Shown piece by piece: positions 46,745 to 56,219 of a stretch of DNA of 64,000 nt. A program made the position numbers and the translations under genes. How positions within the stretch are numbered: position 1 is the stretch's first letter; each line of letters starts with the position of its first letter. Where the stretch lies: NCBI GenBank assembly GCA_900541065.1, contig UQIE01000001.1:1-64000 (forward strand), read 5' to 3'. The notes under the pieces are model-generated. The model ran no database searches and was not told where the DNA came from. It worked only from the letters and a program-made list of their open reading frames with translations. The DNA comes from an uncultured Collinsella sp. (GTDB taxonomy: Bacteria > Actinomycetota > Coriobacteriia > Coriobacteriales > Coriobacteriaceae).

Positions 46745-47815
46745 CTATCGACAAACCAAATGGATCCTGCTGGCATCAAAATGCATGCGCAGCGTCTCGC
46801 CTGCTTGCGGCAGCGCGTCGACAGGCATGCCCACCTTGTTGACCTTCCACTGCAGACGCGTGGGCGCATCGACGCGCGGCACGTCCAGCAACACCAGCCG
46901 CTCAAAGCGCGAATCACTCACGCGGGCCACGTGCAAGTCATAGCTGTTGCGGCCCCGCTCAGCGCGATTGTCAACATGGAAGTAGCTTGCGCGAATACCC
47001 AGGTACGCCACGTCATCGGGAATCTCGCGACCCACGTTAAAGGTCATGCCCCAGTCGAGGGCCTCAACTTCTTCGTCGCCGATCTTGCGCGCCCGGCTTG
47101 TGTTCTTGCAGCCCGTCAGGCGGAGCGCCGCCAGCGTCTGCGGACGGCGGACCACATCCTCAACGGAGCCAGTCTCCTCAACATGCCCGTCGTGCATCAC
47201 GCAGATGCGCTGGCACAGGCGGCACGCCTCGTCGATGTCGTGGCTCACGTAGAGCACGGTGCGGTTACAGACGTCGAACAGGTCGAGCATGTTCTGCTCG
47301 AGTGCGCTCTTAAGATAGGAATCGAGCGCGCTCATGGGCTCGTCGAACATAAAGATGCCCGGATGCGCCGCCACCATACGGGCAAGCGCCACGCGTTGCT
47401 GCTGCCCGCCCGAAAGGCGCGCGGGATATCGGTCGGCAAAAATGGCCAGACCGAAAATGCCCAGATAGCGCTCGGCGAGCTTTTTGCGCGCGGCGGCGTC
47501 GCCCGCATCCTTTACACCGGCACATACGTTATCGGCCACCGTCATGTTGGGAAACAGCTGATAGTTTTGGAACAGCAGGGCGCATTTTCGCTCCTGGGGC
47601 GACAGGTTGATGCCCGCCGCCGAGTCAAAAAAGGTCACGCCGTTGACAACGATCTTACCCTCGTCGGGCGTCTCCACACCGGCGATGCAGCGCAGCGTAC
47701 AGCTCTTGCCGCAACCCGAGGCGCCCAGCAGGGCCACGCGCTCCTCGCCGGCCTCAAGCTGCATGTCGAGCACAAACCCGGGATAACGTTTCTTAATATC
47801 CAAAACGAGCGACAT
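46745..47815 (-). CDS. modC: molybdate ABC transporter ATP-binding protein
   Basis: Powers molybdate uptake with ModB and ModA. The 356-residue protein has Walker A GASGCGKS near residue 31, the signature LSGGQQQRVALAR near 130 and Walker B GIFMFDEP near 154. The C-terminal 120 residues form a MOP/TOBE-like domain (YLGIRASYFHVD onward). It begins three bases after the modB stop. Confidence 0.93.
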   Translation of the reverse strand: MSLVLDIKKRYPGFVLDMQLEAGEERVALLGASGCGKSCTLRCIAGVETPDEGKIVVNGVTFFDSAAGINLSPQERKCALLFQNYQLFPNMTVADNVCAGVKDAGDAAARKKLAERYLGIFGLAIFADRYPARLSGGQQQRVALARMVAAHPGIFMFDEPMSALDSYLKSALEQNMLDLFDVCNRTVLYVSHDIDEACRLCQRICVMHDGHVEETGSVEDVVRRPQTLAALRLTGCKNTSRARKIGDEEVEALDWGMTFNVGREIPDDVAYLGIRASYFHVDNRAERGRNSYDLHVARVSDSRFERLVLLDVPRVDAPTRLQWKVNKVGMPVDALPQAGETLRMHFDASRIHLVCR

Positions 47816-47818
47816 AGC

Positions 47819-49300
47819 TTATCGACCTCCCCGCGGCGCCGCATCATCACGCATGAGCTCGGCCAGCGCCTCGCGATCGATACGCAGCGCATCGCCGCCG
47901 ACTGGGTCGAGCGAATCGCCCTGTCCGGCGAGACCTTTGGCCTGTTTGCGCTCCGCACGGGAAAGGCCACGTTCGCGATACTTTTGCGAATGCGCCGTGT
48001 ACATATTGATGAACAGAATGACCAGGAAGCTGAACGCGATTACGACTACGACCCAAAAGAGGGCCACCGACGTATTGCCGCCCATCCACTCAAAGTAAAT
48101 CGCAATGGGAATGGTCTGCGTAATACCGGCGTAGTTGCCCGCAAAGAACAGGGTGCAGCCAAACTCGCCCATCGCGCGGGCAAAGGCGAGCACCGTGCCG
48201 GCGGCAATCGAGGGCCAGCCAAGCGGCATCATGAGCTTGGCAAAGATGCGACGCTCGGACCATCCCAGGGTTCGCGCGGCGTCGAGCATCTGCGCGTCAA
48301 GACTCTCGAAGGCTCCGAGCGCCGTGCGGTAAACCAGCGGAAACGACACGACGACGGCCGAAATGACCGCCGCGGGCCACGTAAAGACGATCGAGATGCC
48401 GTGCGCGATAAGCCACTGGCCCACCCCGGTCGATCGACCAAATAGCATAAGCAGCAAAAAGCCGCAGACCGTGGGTGGCAGCACCATAGGAATCGTAAAG
48501 ACCGAATCGAGCAGGCCCTTGATGCGACTCGAGGTACCCATAGTCTTCCACGCGGCGAACAGGCCCAGCGCAAAGGAGATCAGCAGGGCAAGGCCGCTCG
48601 TTTTGATAGAAACCCAAAACGGACGGTAGTCGATGCCGCCAAAAAACGTCTGGGCGCACTCCGCCAGCGAAGGTGGCTCCGTCGTCGAGACGCTCGCATA
48701 CGGCACTAAGGCGGCGTTGTCGCTCCACAGGGCTCCGCCACCCAGATCAAGCTCGGCGTTCGCGGCCTCGGCGGCATTCACCACCGTGTAGCAATCGCCG
48801 TCTTCGCCCTTCACCTTAAACTGATAGCGATAATCGCCCTGCACAAGTTCGTTGTCCGAGGTAAACACCCACTCAAGCCTGGAGTCCTCCAGCAGCGCTC
48901 CGCCCATGGAGTGAGACTTATCGAGCCCCGTGAGCATCTTCTTAAGCGCCTTTTGGTCAGAGGCGTTTGTAATGTCGAGCCCCGCGTCCTTAGCGGCGTG
49001 TGCATCAACCCACACCACGATGTTCGAAGGCGTCGTCACCGTCACAAGCGTCGTCTTTTTGTAGATGGGAAATCGATAGCCCTCGGGCTGACCTGCAAAC
49101 GAGCGTGCCGTGCCCTTGGCATTGCGCTCAAACGCGTTGAGGCCAAACTCGACGCCATCGATAAGCGCGGAGTCCTCGGTCGCCTGGCACCCATCGGCGG
49201 TGGTAAAGAGAGCCTCGGCACAGGCAGCCCCAGGCAGCGAGGTAAACGCAAAGAGAACCGCTGCCAGCGCGGCGAGCAGGCGAATCGTTTTCCTTGACAC
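47819..49300 (-). CDS. modB: ModB molybdate permease with a secreted N-terminal domain
   Basis: The C-terminal half (from about residue 228) is a normal ModB permease: several membrane helices and the EAA loop (YRTALGAFESLDAQMLDAARTLGW, residues about 330-355) that contacts ModC. The first 227 residues are unusual: a signal-peptide-like helix (residues 5-28, ending ACA-EA) and then a roughly 200-residue extracytoplasmic domain of unknown family. Typical ModB is only about 225 residues. GTG at 49300 is chosen because GAGGAG lies six bases upstream. The last 60 residues are a charged cytoplasmic tail. Confidence 0.88.
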   Translation of the reverse strand: MSRKTIRLLAALAAVLFAFTSLPGAACAEALFTTADGCQATEDSALIDGVEFGLNAFERNAKGTARSFAGQPEGYRFPIYKKTTLVTVTTPSNIVVWVDAHAAKDAGLDITNASDQKALKKMLTGLDKSHSMGGALLEDSRLEWVFTSDNELVQGDYRYQFKVKGEDGDCYTVVNAAEAANAELDLGGGALWSDNAALVPYASVSTTEPPSLAECAQTFFGGIDYRPFWVSIKTSGLALLISFALGLFAAWKTMGTSSRIKGLLDSVFTIPMVLPPTVCGFLLLMLFGRSTGVGQWLIAHGISIVFTWPAAVISAVVVSFPLVYRTALGAFESLDAQMLDAARTLGWSERRIFAKLMMPLGWPSIAAGTVLAFARAMGEFGCTLFFAGNYAGITQTIPIAIYFEWMGGNTSVALFWVVVVIAFSFLVILFINMYTAHSQKYRERGLSRAERKQAKGLAGQGDSLDPVGGDALRIDREALAELMRDDAAPRGGR

Positions 49301-49416
49301 GGGCGACTCCTCAAACACAGGGCAACGGCGCGCAGGCACGCCGGTTCAATCAAAAAGGACAGGCGATCGCAAGAACGCCCGCCCTCAAGAATATCGTTAT
49401 ACAGTGCCCTTTCGCA

Positions 49417-50292
49417 CTACTCGGAAAGCTCAAAGCCGTACTTGGCCCAAATCTTCTGGGCTTTCTTGTTGGTCAGGCAGAAGTCGATGAACGCCTTGGC
49501 CTCGTCGGCATGCTCGGAGCTATCGGCGACAGCGCCGGGATACACGATGGGCTTGTGCGAGTCCTCGGGGCACACGAAGGCCTCCTCGATGCCGTCGTAG
49601 CGGAAGATATCGGAGCTGTAGACAAAACCCGCCACGCAGTCGCCTGTAGAGACGTAAGACGCAGCGGTGCCGACCTTGTCGGCCAGGGCTACCTTGTCGG
49701 CGAGCTCGGGCGCGTACTCGCCGTCGTCGCCCTCGGTACCGGTATAGAGGCCCACGGAAGCCAGCGCCTGGTTGGCGTACTTGCCGGCGGGGACGGTCTT
49801 GGCGTCGCCGATGGCAATCTTACCGTCCAGATTCGCGACGTCGGCGATGGCCTCGACCTTAGTATCGGAGCCCTCGGCGCGAATGATCACGAGATCGTTG
49901 ACGAACATGTCCTCGCGGGTGTCGGTGTCGACGAGCTCGGCGGTCTCAGCGTCATCCATGGTGCCCTTGGAAGCGGTGATGAGCACGTCGACCGTGGCGC
50001 CGGCCTTCATCTGCTCGACGAGGTCGCCGGAGGCCTTAAACTGCGTGTCGGCAAAGGTGGTGCCGGTTTGGTCGGTGTAGAGCTCCTGAACCTCGGGCAG
50101 GGCCTTCTCGAGGGAGTTAGCGGCAAAGACCTGCAGCTCGACGGTTTCCTTCTTGGAAGAGGCCTTGGCGGAGCCGACATCGGATCCGGCCGGCTCGGAC
50201 GTCTTGCTGCCCGAACAGCCGGCAAGACCAAGGCCGGCAGCGGCGACAGCAGAAAGCGAAACGAATCCGCGGCGAGAAACCATATCGAACAT
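49417..50292 (-). CDS. modA: molybdate-binding lipoprotein
   Basis: Captures molybdate outside the membrane for ModBC. The 291-residue protein has a lipoprotein signal with a lipobox ending at Cys26 (LGLAGC), a Ser/Lys-rich linker, and a type II solute-binding fold (VFAANSLEKALPE, KASGDLVEQMKAGATVDV, GDCVAGFVYSSD). The ATG at 50292 has AAAGGG six bases upstream. First of modA-modB-modC. Confidence 0.93.
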   Translation of the reverse strand: MFDMVSRRGFVSLSAVAAAGLGLAGCSGSKTSEPAGSDVGSAKASSKKETVELQVFAANSLEKALPEVQELYTDQTGTTFADTQFKASGDLVEQMKAGATVDVLITASKGTMDDAETAELVDTDTREDMFVNDLVIIRAEGSDTKVEAIADVANLDGKIAIGDAKTVPAGKYANQALASVGLYTGTEGDDGEYAPELADKVALADKVGTAASYVSTGDCVAGFVYSSDIFRYDGIEEAFVCPEDSHKPIVYPGAVADSSEHADEAKAFIDFCLTNKKAQKIWAKYGFELSE

Positions 50293-50387
50293 GTTCAACC
50301 CTTTCGAACGCTATGCCCGGGCACCCCGCCTCGGGCTTTAATCTGCAATCAGATTATACTTCTGCGCGAATAATGATAGTGAGATAT

Positions 50388-50405
50388 TATTCTCGTCAGA
50401 GAATA
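50388..50405. promoter_or_regulatory. AT-rich palindrome upstream of modA
   Basis: TATTCTC-GTCA-GAGAATA is a perfect 7-bp inverted repeat about 95 nt before the modA start, within an AT-rich stretch (50340-50410) between the mogA terminator and modA. It may be an operator of a molybdate-responsive regulator; no regulator gene is adjacent. Confidence 0.4.
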
Positions 50406-50445
50406 TAGTTTCAAGTTACCGTGCACCTCGGCGTCGATTCGGCGG

Positions 50446-50482
50446 AAAACAAAGGCGGAGCAGCCGTTCAGGTCGCCCCGCC
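50446..50482 (-). terminator. intrinsic terminator of moeA-mogA
   Basis: On the minus strand GGCGGGGC and GCTCCGCC pair over eight bases (one G-T), followed by TTTGTTTT. It begins 13 nt after the mogA stop codon, separating moeA-mogA from modABC. Confidence 0.8.
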
Positions 50483-50495
50483 GCAGGTAAACCGC

Positions 50496-50975
50496 TTAGT
50501 TGGTATGTCCGCCGCCCGCCGTCATCTGAGCCGCATGCTCCAGCTGGTCTGTTATGGCCTCCCAGCTTTCGCGGGCGGCCTTCGTAGAACCGGGAAAGTT
50601 TACGACAAGTGTATGACCTCGTTGCATGCAAATAGCGCGCGAGAGCATAGCGCGGCGTGTCTTGGTCATGGAGTACGCACGGATTGCCTCTGCAATACCC
50701 GGCACATCGCGGTCGCAGACGGCACGCGTCGCCTCGGGCGTCACGTCGCGCATCGAAAGTCCCGTGCCGCCACAGGTGAGGACGACGTTGGCGTGGCACT
50801 CATCGGCAGCTTCCACAATGGCATCACCGATCTCGCTGGCGTCGTCGCGCACGACCACATGTGAGACGACCGTCCAGCCCTGCGCCTCGATAAGTTCCTC
50901 GAGTGCGGCTCCAGCCTCGTCCTGAGCAAGATCGCGCGTATCCGAGCACGTCACGATCGAAATCTTCAACTCCAT
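50496..50975 (-). CDS. mogA: MogA/MoaB-type molybdopterin adenylyltransferase
   Basis: Activates molybdopterin with AMP before metal insertion by MoeA. The 159-residue protein has the MoCF signature VVLTCGGTGLSMRDVTPEAT near residue 65 and ends with NFPGSTKAARE. TAGGAGGA precedes the ATG at 50975. It follows moeA by 10 nt. Confidence 0.92.
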   Translation of the reverse strand: MELKISIVTCSDTRDLAQDEAGAALEELIEAQGWTVVSHVVVRDDASEIGDAIVEAADECHANVVLTCGGTGLSMRDVTPEATRAVCDRDVPGIAEAIRAYSMTKTRRAMLSRAICMQRGHTLVVNFPGSTKAARESWEAITDQLEHAAQMTAGGGHTN

Positions 50976-50985
50976 AGTCTTCCTC

Positions 50986-52248
50986 CTACAACAACGTTCC
51001 CTCGGGCAGGTCGACACGCACGACATCCACGACGTCGCCTGCCTTGAGCTCACACGGCCCTTCGTCAATACGCAGCAGACAGTTGGCACGCTGCATCGTG
51101 CCGAGCAGCGCCGAATTCTGCGTCTTGGCCTCGGTCACCAACAGCTCATCGGTCTCGGGGCCGCGCAAAACCGTGGCGCGATCGAAGAAGCGTCGGTCCT
51201 GGCGCTTTTTCACACCGTGGGTAAGAACCGCTCGCTGCACGGGGCGCGCCCCCTCGGCAAAACCACGCATCTTGCGAATCGCCGGGCGCGCGAGCATCTC
51301 AAAGCCCACATACGCCGCGGCCGAATTGCCTGAAAGCCCCAGGTAGGGCTTACCCCCGAGCAAGCCAAACGTGATGGCCTTGCCCGGACGCATCGAAATG
51401 CGGTCAAACAGCACCTCGCCCTCGCGCCGGACGAGCGCCGTCACGTAGTCGTAATCGCCCGCCGAGGCGCCACCGCTCGTAATGACAAAATCGCACTCCT
51501 GCACGGCGCGATGCACCAGTTCGGCAATCGCCTGCTCATCGTCGGGCGCAATGCCGTAGAACACGGGCTCGGCTCCTGCATCGAGCGCCTCGGCCATCAA
51601 CGCCGAGGAGTTGGAGTCGCGAATCTGCCCGCGCGCCGGCACGTTACTCGGTGCGACCAGTTCCGTGCCCAGCGAGATGATGCCCACACGCGGGGCAGCG
51701 TGCACCTTCACGCTCGCGTATCCGGCGCTTGCCAGCAGACCCGCGCCCGCCGGAGCCACGACCTCGCCGGCGCGCATCACAGCATCGCCGGCATGGGCCT
51801 CCTCGGCGGCAGAGCGAACGTTCTCCCCTACCTTGGCCGGCGCCGAGAAGCGAACGTGCGAGCCCTCGTTGCCATCGCCGTCAAGCACGTCGACGATCTC
51901 ATATTTCACTACGGCGTCAGCACCCTCGGGCACCGGCGCGCCCGTCATGATGCGGACGGTCTCGCCCGTGCCGACCACGCCCCCAAAGACATGGCCCGCT
52001 GCCTCGTGTCCGATAACGTCGAGCGTCACCTGTGCCTCGTCAGATGCCTGCGCCAAGTCCGCCGAGCGCACGGCATATCCGTCCATAGCGCTGTTGGCAA
52101 ACGGCGAGATGTCGATATCGGCCACCGCGTCCTCGGCCAAGGGAAGACCGGCGGCCTGCCACACGGGAATCTCGACGAGATCGGTCGGAGCAACGTGCGA
52201 CAGAACGATCGACTGCGCGTCCTCCAGCGGAATGAGTTTCTCTGCCAT
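50986..52248 (-). CDS. moeA: MoeA, molybdopterin molybdotransferase
   Basis: Inserts molybdate into adenylylated molybdopterin. The 420-residue protein has the expected domains: PLAEDAVADIDISPFANSAM near residue 30, GEVVAPAGAGLLAS near 155, and the MoCF-like block VITSGGASAGDYDY near 255. It ends in a C-terminal barrel. AAAGAGG precedes the ATG at 52248. Upstream is the promoter region shared with the divergent ClC gene. Confidence 0.94.
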   Translation of the reverse strand: MAEKLIPLEDAQSIVLSHVAPTDLVEIPVWQAAGLPLAEDAVADIDISPFANSAMDGYAVRSADLAQASDEAQVTLDVIGHEAAGHVFGGVVGTGETVRIMTGAPVPEGADAVVKYEIVDVLDGDGNEGSHVRFSAPAKVGENVRSAAEEAHAGDAVMRAGEVVAPAGAGLLASAGYASVKVHAAPRVGIISLGTELVAPSNVPARGQIRDSNSSALMAEALDAGAEPVFYGIAPDDEQAIAELVHRAVQECDFVITSGGASAGDYDYVTALVRREGEVLFDRISMRPGKAITFGLLGGKPYLGLSGNSAAAYVGFEMLARPAIRKMRGFAEGARPVQRAVLTHGVKKRQDRRFFDRATVLRGPETDELLVTEAKTQNSALLGTMQRANCLLRIDEGPCELKAGDVVDVVRVDLPEGTLL

Positions 52249-52459
52249 ATGCACCTCTTTAATGCCACGGCGCACAACAGGGACGCCGATTCTTTATGCT
52301 TGTCTCAGTATAATCCCCCGACGCGCGACCGCGATTTGGCCTGTACCCGCAAATACACCTGTCGGCCGCAAGCCGCGAAACAGAATGGAAACCAACCCAC
52401 CGGCTCGTCGCGCTTGCCGCGTTTTATAATGCTTGCGTTGCAACCTAAAAGAGGAATAT

Positions 52460-53881
52460 ATGGCTCATAACAACAAACCCGAAAGCGCAAACGAAGCGCA
52501 GGATCATTCCCAGCCGCTCGACGATGGCGGCTTTTTCTCCCTTAGCGACGTCATCATGGCCGGCAGGCGTCAACTCACCCGCTCCGAGCAGCTCTTGGCC
52601 GCCGACACACGCCGCAACGCCCGCAACCTACTCGCGAGCGCCAAGTTGCTCGCACTCGTCGTCATCGTCTCGCTCGCCATGGGTGTTGCCGCTTGGGCAT
52701 TTTTGGCCTCGCTGAATATCGCGACCGATTATCGCGAGCACCACGTGTGGATTTACGTGTTGCTTCCCGTTGTGGGCGTTGCCACCGCATGGGTGTACAA
52801 AAACCATGGCCTTGCCGCCAAACGAGGTAACAACCTGGTCATCGACTCCGCCCTGGGCACACGCCTTATCCATATGCGCATGGCCGTCCTCACCTTCGTC
52901 TGCTCCACGCTCACGCACCTAACGGGCGGATCGGCCGGCCGCGAGGGCGCCGCGGTGCAGATTGGCGGCACCATCGCCAGCAACATCTCGAGCCTCGCCC
53001 ACCTCAAAAAGCATGACCACCACGACCTCATGCTCGCCGGCATCTCGTCGGCCTTTGGCGCCGTATTCGGTTCGCCCCTTGCCGGAGCTTTCTTTGGCAT
53101 GGAGATGTGCTTTATCGGCAAGATCGACTACACCGCGGGCATCTACTGCCTGGTCGCCTCGTTTACCGGCTACTTTACGTCGCTTGCCTTGGGAACCGAG
53201 TACGAGGCGAATGTTATCGCCAGCGTTCCCAAAATGACACCACGGACGGTTGTCATCGTTGTTATCAGCGCCATTATCTTCGGTCTGACGGCACGCCTCT
53301 TTGCCTGGTCGGTTCGAACCGTCAAGAGCCTGTACGGTCGCTTTATCACCAACTACCTTGCTCGCGCACTCGTGGGCGCGCTCGTGGTGCTCGCGGCCTA
53401 CGCGATGCTCGACGCCTGGAAGTATGCCGGCCTTGCCACCTGGCTCTCGGGCGCCGGGTTCGCCGGTAACACGACCCTTGCCGACGCAGCCATCAAGCTC
53501 GTGGTGACGGCGCTCACCCTGGGTGCCGGCTTCCAAGGCGGCGAGGTCACGCCCCTGTTTGGTATCGGTGCGGCGCTCGGCGGCTGGATCGGTTGCCTCG
53601 TCGGAATCGACCCCAGCTTTCTGGCAGCGCTGGGTATGCTCGGCGTGTTCTGCGCCGGCCTCAACGTGCCCATCACCACCTGCATGATGGCCATCGATCT
53701 GTTCCACGGCACGGCCGCCGGGTTCTTTGTCATCGTGGCCTTTATCAGCTATCTCGTCGGCGGCCACCGCGGCGTGTACCCCGCCCAGCGCATTATCTCA
53801 CCCAAGCGTCGTTCGCTTATTGTGGATGAGGGCGGTACGGTAGCGGATGCTATCGAGCGCCACAACGACCTGATAGAGTAG
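52460..53881 (+). CDS. ClC-family chloride channel or H+/Cl- antiporter
   Basis: A 473-residue membrane protein with all three ClC selectivity blocks: GSAGREGAAVQIG, with the gating Glu (GREG) near residue 158; GSPLAGAFFGMEM near 205; and GGEVTPLFGIGAALGG near 360. About 60 polar N-terminal residues precede the first helix. Whether it is a channel or an exchanger depends on the proton Glu, which I cannot place safely. The ATG at 52460 has AAGAGG upstream. Confidence 0.92.
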   Translation: MAHNNKPESANEAQDHSQPLDDGGFFSLSDVIMAGRRQLTRSEQLLAADTRRNARNLLASAKLLALVVIVSLAMGVAAWAFLASLNIATDYREHHVWIYVLLPVVGVATAWVYKNHGLAAKRGNNLVIDSALGTRLIHMRMAVLTFVCSTLTHLTGGSAGREGAAVQIGGTIASNISSLAHLKKHDHHDLMLAGISSAFGAVFGSPLAGAFFGMEMCFIGKIDYTAGIYCLVASFTGYFTSLALGTEYEANVIASVPKMTPRTVVIVVISAIIFGLTARLFAWSVRTVKSLYGRFITNYLARALVGALVVLAAYAMLDAWKYAGLATWLSGAGFAGNTTLADAAIKLVVTALTLGAGFQGGEVTPLFGIGAALGGWIGCLVGIDPSFLAALGMLGVFCAGLNVPITTCMMAIDLFHGTAAGFFVIVAFISYLVGGHRGVYPAQRIISPKRRSLIVDEGGTVADAIERHNDLIE

Positions 53882-53968
53882 ACGTAAGTATTCGCCGTGC
53901 AGCCACAATCGGGGGCAATTCGACCTGAGCGCGACCGCACCGTCACGTCATACGCCGGGAGTCGCCCC

Positions 53969-54931
53969 ATGCACGTAACTGATTTTGGTCGCACGCTCAT
54001 CATCGCCAACCCCGCCGCCCAGTCGGGTGCGGCGCGCGAGGTCGCTGAGCGCCTGCAGCGCTTTTTGGACATGACCGCGCGCGCATCCCAGTTTGACCTG
54101 GTGCTGACCGAGCGCATGGGACATGCCAAGGAACTTGCCGCACGGGCCCAGGGCTACCGCACGGTTATCGCACTCGGCGGCGACGGCGTGATCCACGAGG
54201 TCGTCAATGGCTTGATGGCGCAAGAAGAGGCGGTTCGACCGGCGCTTGCCGTCCTGCCCGTAGGCTCCGGCAATGATTTTGCCCAAACACTCGGCATCGA
54301 CGATTTCTCCGGCAAGGATTTTGGCGCGCTGCTCACCTGCGAGCTGCAGCATCAGGACATCGGGCGCATTCGCTCGTGGAGCCCTGCAAGCGGCAGCGGC
54401 GAGGCTGCCGCTGAGTACTACGACCAGACGCTTTCGGTCGGCATCGATGCCGCCATCGGCCTTGGCACCACCGAGCTGCGCAAAAAGACGGGCCTCGCCG
54501 GCGCTCCGCTCTACACCCTATCGGGACTTGAGCAGTTTGGCCTGCGCTACCGCAACTATCCCATGACGGTCAGCTTTGACGGTGCGCCCGCAGAGCGCGT
54601 GCGGGCGATTATTATGGCCATCCAGCTGGGGCCCACGTACGGCTCGGGCTATCGCATCTGCCCCGAAGCCGACCCCTGCGACGGCATGCTCGACGTCTGC
54701 TACGCCTGCGGCCCCGTCCCCCGTGCGGTCGCCCTGCCTATGTTTCTTTCGGCCAAGGACGGCCATCATACCAAGCTGCCGCCGGTTCGCATGCGTCGTT
54801 GCCGTCATGCCGAGCTCACGTTCGAGGAGCCCGACTACCCCATCCAGGCCGACGGCGAGCCCATCGTCGCCTCGCGCATCGAGGTCGACGTCCTCGGTGG
54901 AGCCCTCCACATCTGGCACCCAACCCGCTAG
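53969..54931 (+). CDS. diacylglycerol kinase-like lipid kinase (YegS/DgkB family)
   Basis: Probably phosphorylates a membrane lipid such as diacylglycerol with ATP. The 320-residue protein has the kinase core IIANPAAQSG, ALGGDGVIHEVVNGL near residue 68, and PVGSGNDFA near 98. The C-terminal beta-rich domain ends YPIQADGEPI. The ATG at 53969 has GGGAG upstream; the frame is open back to 53897. It follows the ClC gene by about 90 nt. Confidence 0.9.
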   Translation: MHVTDFGRTLIIANPAAQSGAAREVAERLQRFLDMTARASQFDLVLTERMGHAKELAARAQGYRTVIALGGDGVIHEVVNGLMAQEEAVRPALAVLPVGSGNDFAQTLGIDDFSGKDFGALLTCELQHQDIGRIRSWSPASGSGEAAAEYYDQTLSVGIDAAIGLGTTELRKKTGLAGAPLYTLSGLEQFGLRYRNYPMTVSFDGAPAERVRAIIMAIQLGPTYGSGYRICPEADPCDGMLDVCYACGPVPRAVALPMFLSAKDGHHTKLPPVRMRRCRHAELTFEEPDYPIQADGEPIVASRIEVDVLGGALHIWHPTR

Positions 54932-54937
54932 CCACCT

Positions 54938-55008
54938 TAAGTTGCGGTGAAATAGGGACTGTTTATGCAGCTAAAGCCGCAAAACAGTCCCTATTTCACC
55001 GCAACTTA
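54938..55008. repeat. dispersed palindrome, copy 5
   Basis: Arms TAAGTTGCGGTGAAATAGGG... and their exact complement (about 27 bp). The inner arm reads AGGGACTG where copies 1, 3 and 4 have ACGGACTG, with the partner strand changed to match. It lies exactly between two convergent genes. Confidence 0.95.
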
Positions 55009-55017
55009 TTGAGAAAA

Positions 55018-55398
55018 TCATTCCTCCCCGCCCGGCTTGCGACGGTTGGCCTTTTTAATCGCGTTGAAGTGTTTGTCGTTGAGTCTGCGCTGGCGCGATC
55101 GCTGTGGCACCTTGGTCTTTACACGACGGCGCGGTGGACGCCCGCGACGCTCAAGCTCTGCCCTCAGCTTACGCAGACAGCAGCTGCGATTCTGAAACTG
55201 ACTGCGGCTCTCACGCGCCGTCACGACAATCCCCGTGGGCCCATGCTTCATGCGCACCGCCGAGTCCGTCGTGTTCACGCCCTGTCCGCCCGGACCCGTC
55301 GCGCGAAACACCTGCACCTCGCAATCGCGTGCCAGCTCCTCGACCGACATCTCGGCATAGCGCGCATACTCGCGCCATCCCATCTTGTTCTCATCCAT
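55018..55398 (-). CDS. ArfB-like peptidyl-tRNA hydrolase (RF-1 domain protein)
   Basis: A 126-residue protein with the class I release-factor GGQ motif ([18 protein letters not shown] near residue 40) and a very basic C-terminal tail ([16 protein letters not shown]...), without codon-recognition domains. This is the pattern of ArfB/YaeJ or ICT1 factors that free stalled ribosomes. GGAGG precedes the ATG at 55398. Confidence 0.85.
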   Translation of the reverse strand: MDENKMGWREYARYAEMSVEELARDCEVQVFRATGPGGQGVNTTDSAVRMKHGPTGIVVTARESRSQFQNRSCCLRKLRAELERRGRPPRRRVKTKVPQRSRQRRLNDKHFNAIKKANRRKPGGEE

Positions 55399-55417
55399 AT
55401 CAATACCTCCCCTCATA

Positions 55418-55454
55418 CAAAAAATGTGACAAAGGGACAGTCCCTTTGTCACAT
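55418..55454 (-). terminator. intrinsic terminator of xpt
   Basis: ATGTGACAAAGGGA and TCCCTTTGTCACAT form a perfect 14-bp stem with a 3-nt loop, followed on the minus strand by TTTTTTG. It lies between the xpt stop and the ArfB-like gene, which may rely on read-through or on a promoter inside xpt. Confidence 0.9.
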
Positions 55455-55481
55455 CGCATACCAATCGCTTGTGCTGCGCGC

Positions 55482-56060
55482 CTAGGCGAACGTGATCTCG
55501 CCGTTCTCGCAGTCCATTTCGGCGATACGGGCCAGGCTCTCAACGCGGAAGCCGCGCTCGCGGAGCTTATCGCCACCGCCCTGGAAGCCCTTCTCAACGG
55601 CGATGCCGATGCCGGCAACCTCGGCACCCGCGGCCTCGCAGATCTTAATAAGGCCCTCGAGCGCGCAGCCATTGGCCAAAAAGTCGTCGATAATCAGGAC
55701 CTTATCGCCCTCGGACAGGAAGCGCTTGCCAACGATGACCGGGTACTCCTTCTGCTTGGTAAAGGAGTAGATGGTCGTGGCATACTGCTCGCCGTCAAGG
55801 TTGATGGACTGGGCCTTCTTGGCAAAGACCACCGGCACGCCGCCAAAATGCTGAGCTGCGATGCAGGCCATACCAATGCCCGAAGCCTCGATCGTCAGGA
55901 TCTTGTTGATCTCGACACCCTCGAACAGACGGGCCCACTCGGCACCCATGTGGTCGAACAGCTCAACGTCGCACTGGTGGTTGAGGAAGGCATCAACCTT
56001 AAGGACGTTACCGGCCTTTACGATGCCGTCATGGCGAATACGATCCTCAAGCTCCTGCAT
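55482..56060 (-). CDS. xpt: xanthine phosphoribosyltransferase
   Basis: Salvages xanthine to XMP. The 192-residue protein matches Xpt in size and blocks: [13 protein letters not shown] near residue 28, [13 protein letters not shown] near 53, and the PRPP loop [14 protein letters not shown] near 121. AAGGGG precedes the ATG at 56060. No purine riboswitch is recognisable in the 160-nt leader. It could share purine metabolism with the xanthine-dehydrogenase-like enzyme at 7-10.8 kb. Confidence 0.94.
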   Translation of the reverse strand: MQELEDRIRHDGIVKAGNVLKVDAFLNHQCDVELFDHMGAEWARLFEGVEINKILTIEASGIGMACIAAQHFGGVPVVFAKKAQSINLDGEQYATTIYSFTKQKEYPVIVGKRFLSEGDKVLIIDDFLANGCALEGLIKICEAAGAEVAGIGIAVEKGFQGGGDKLRERGFRVESLARIAEMDCENGEITFA

Positions 56061-56219
56061 GGCGCAACCCCTTCTCGCGGCAACGATACCGCGCGATTAA
56101 TAAACGTTGTTCGATAGTCTACCACGGACCGACCCCCGCCCGCCCCACAAGCCGCATCGCACCATAAAGCTGCAAGACCAGTAGATAGACCCGATTCGTG
56201 GCAAGCCTGCCACCACAAG

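Noticed and set aside
50293..50445. molybdenum-cofactor riboswitch in front of modA
   Set aside because: The conserved Moco core sequences are absent; only an AT-rich palindrome is visible.
56061..56219. purine riboswitch in front of xpt
   Set aside because: The three-way-junction loops of the purine aptamer are not present in the 160-nt leader.
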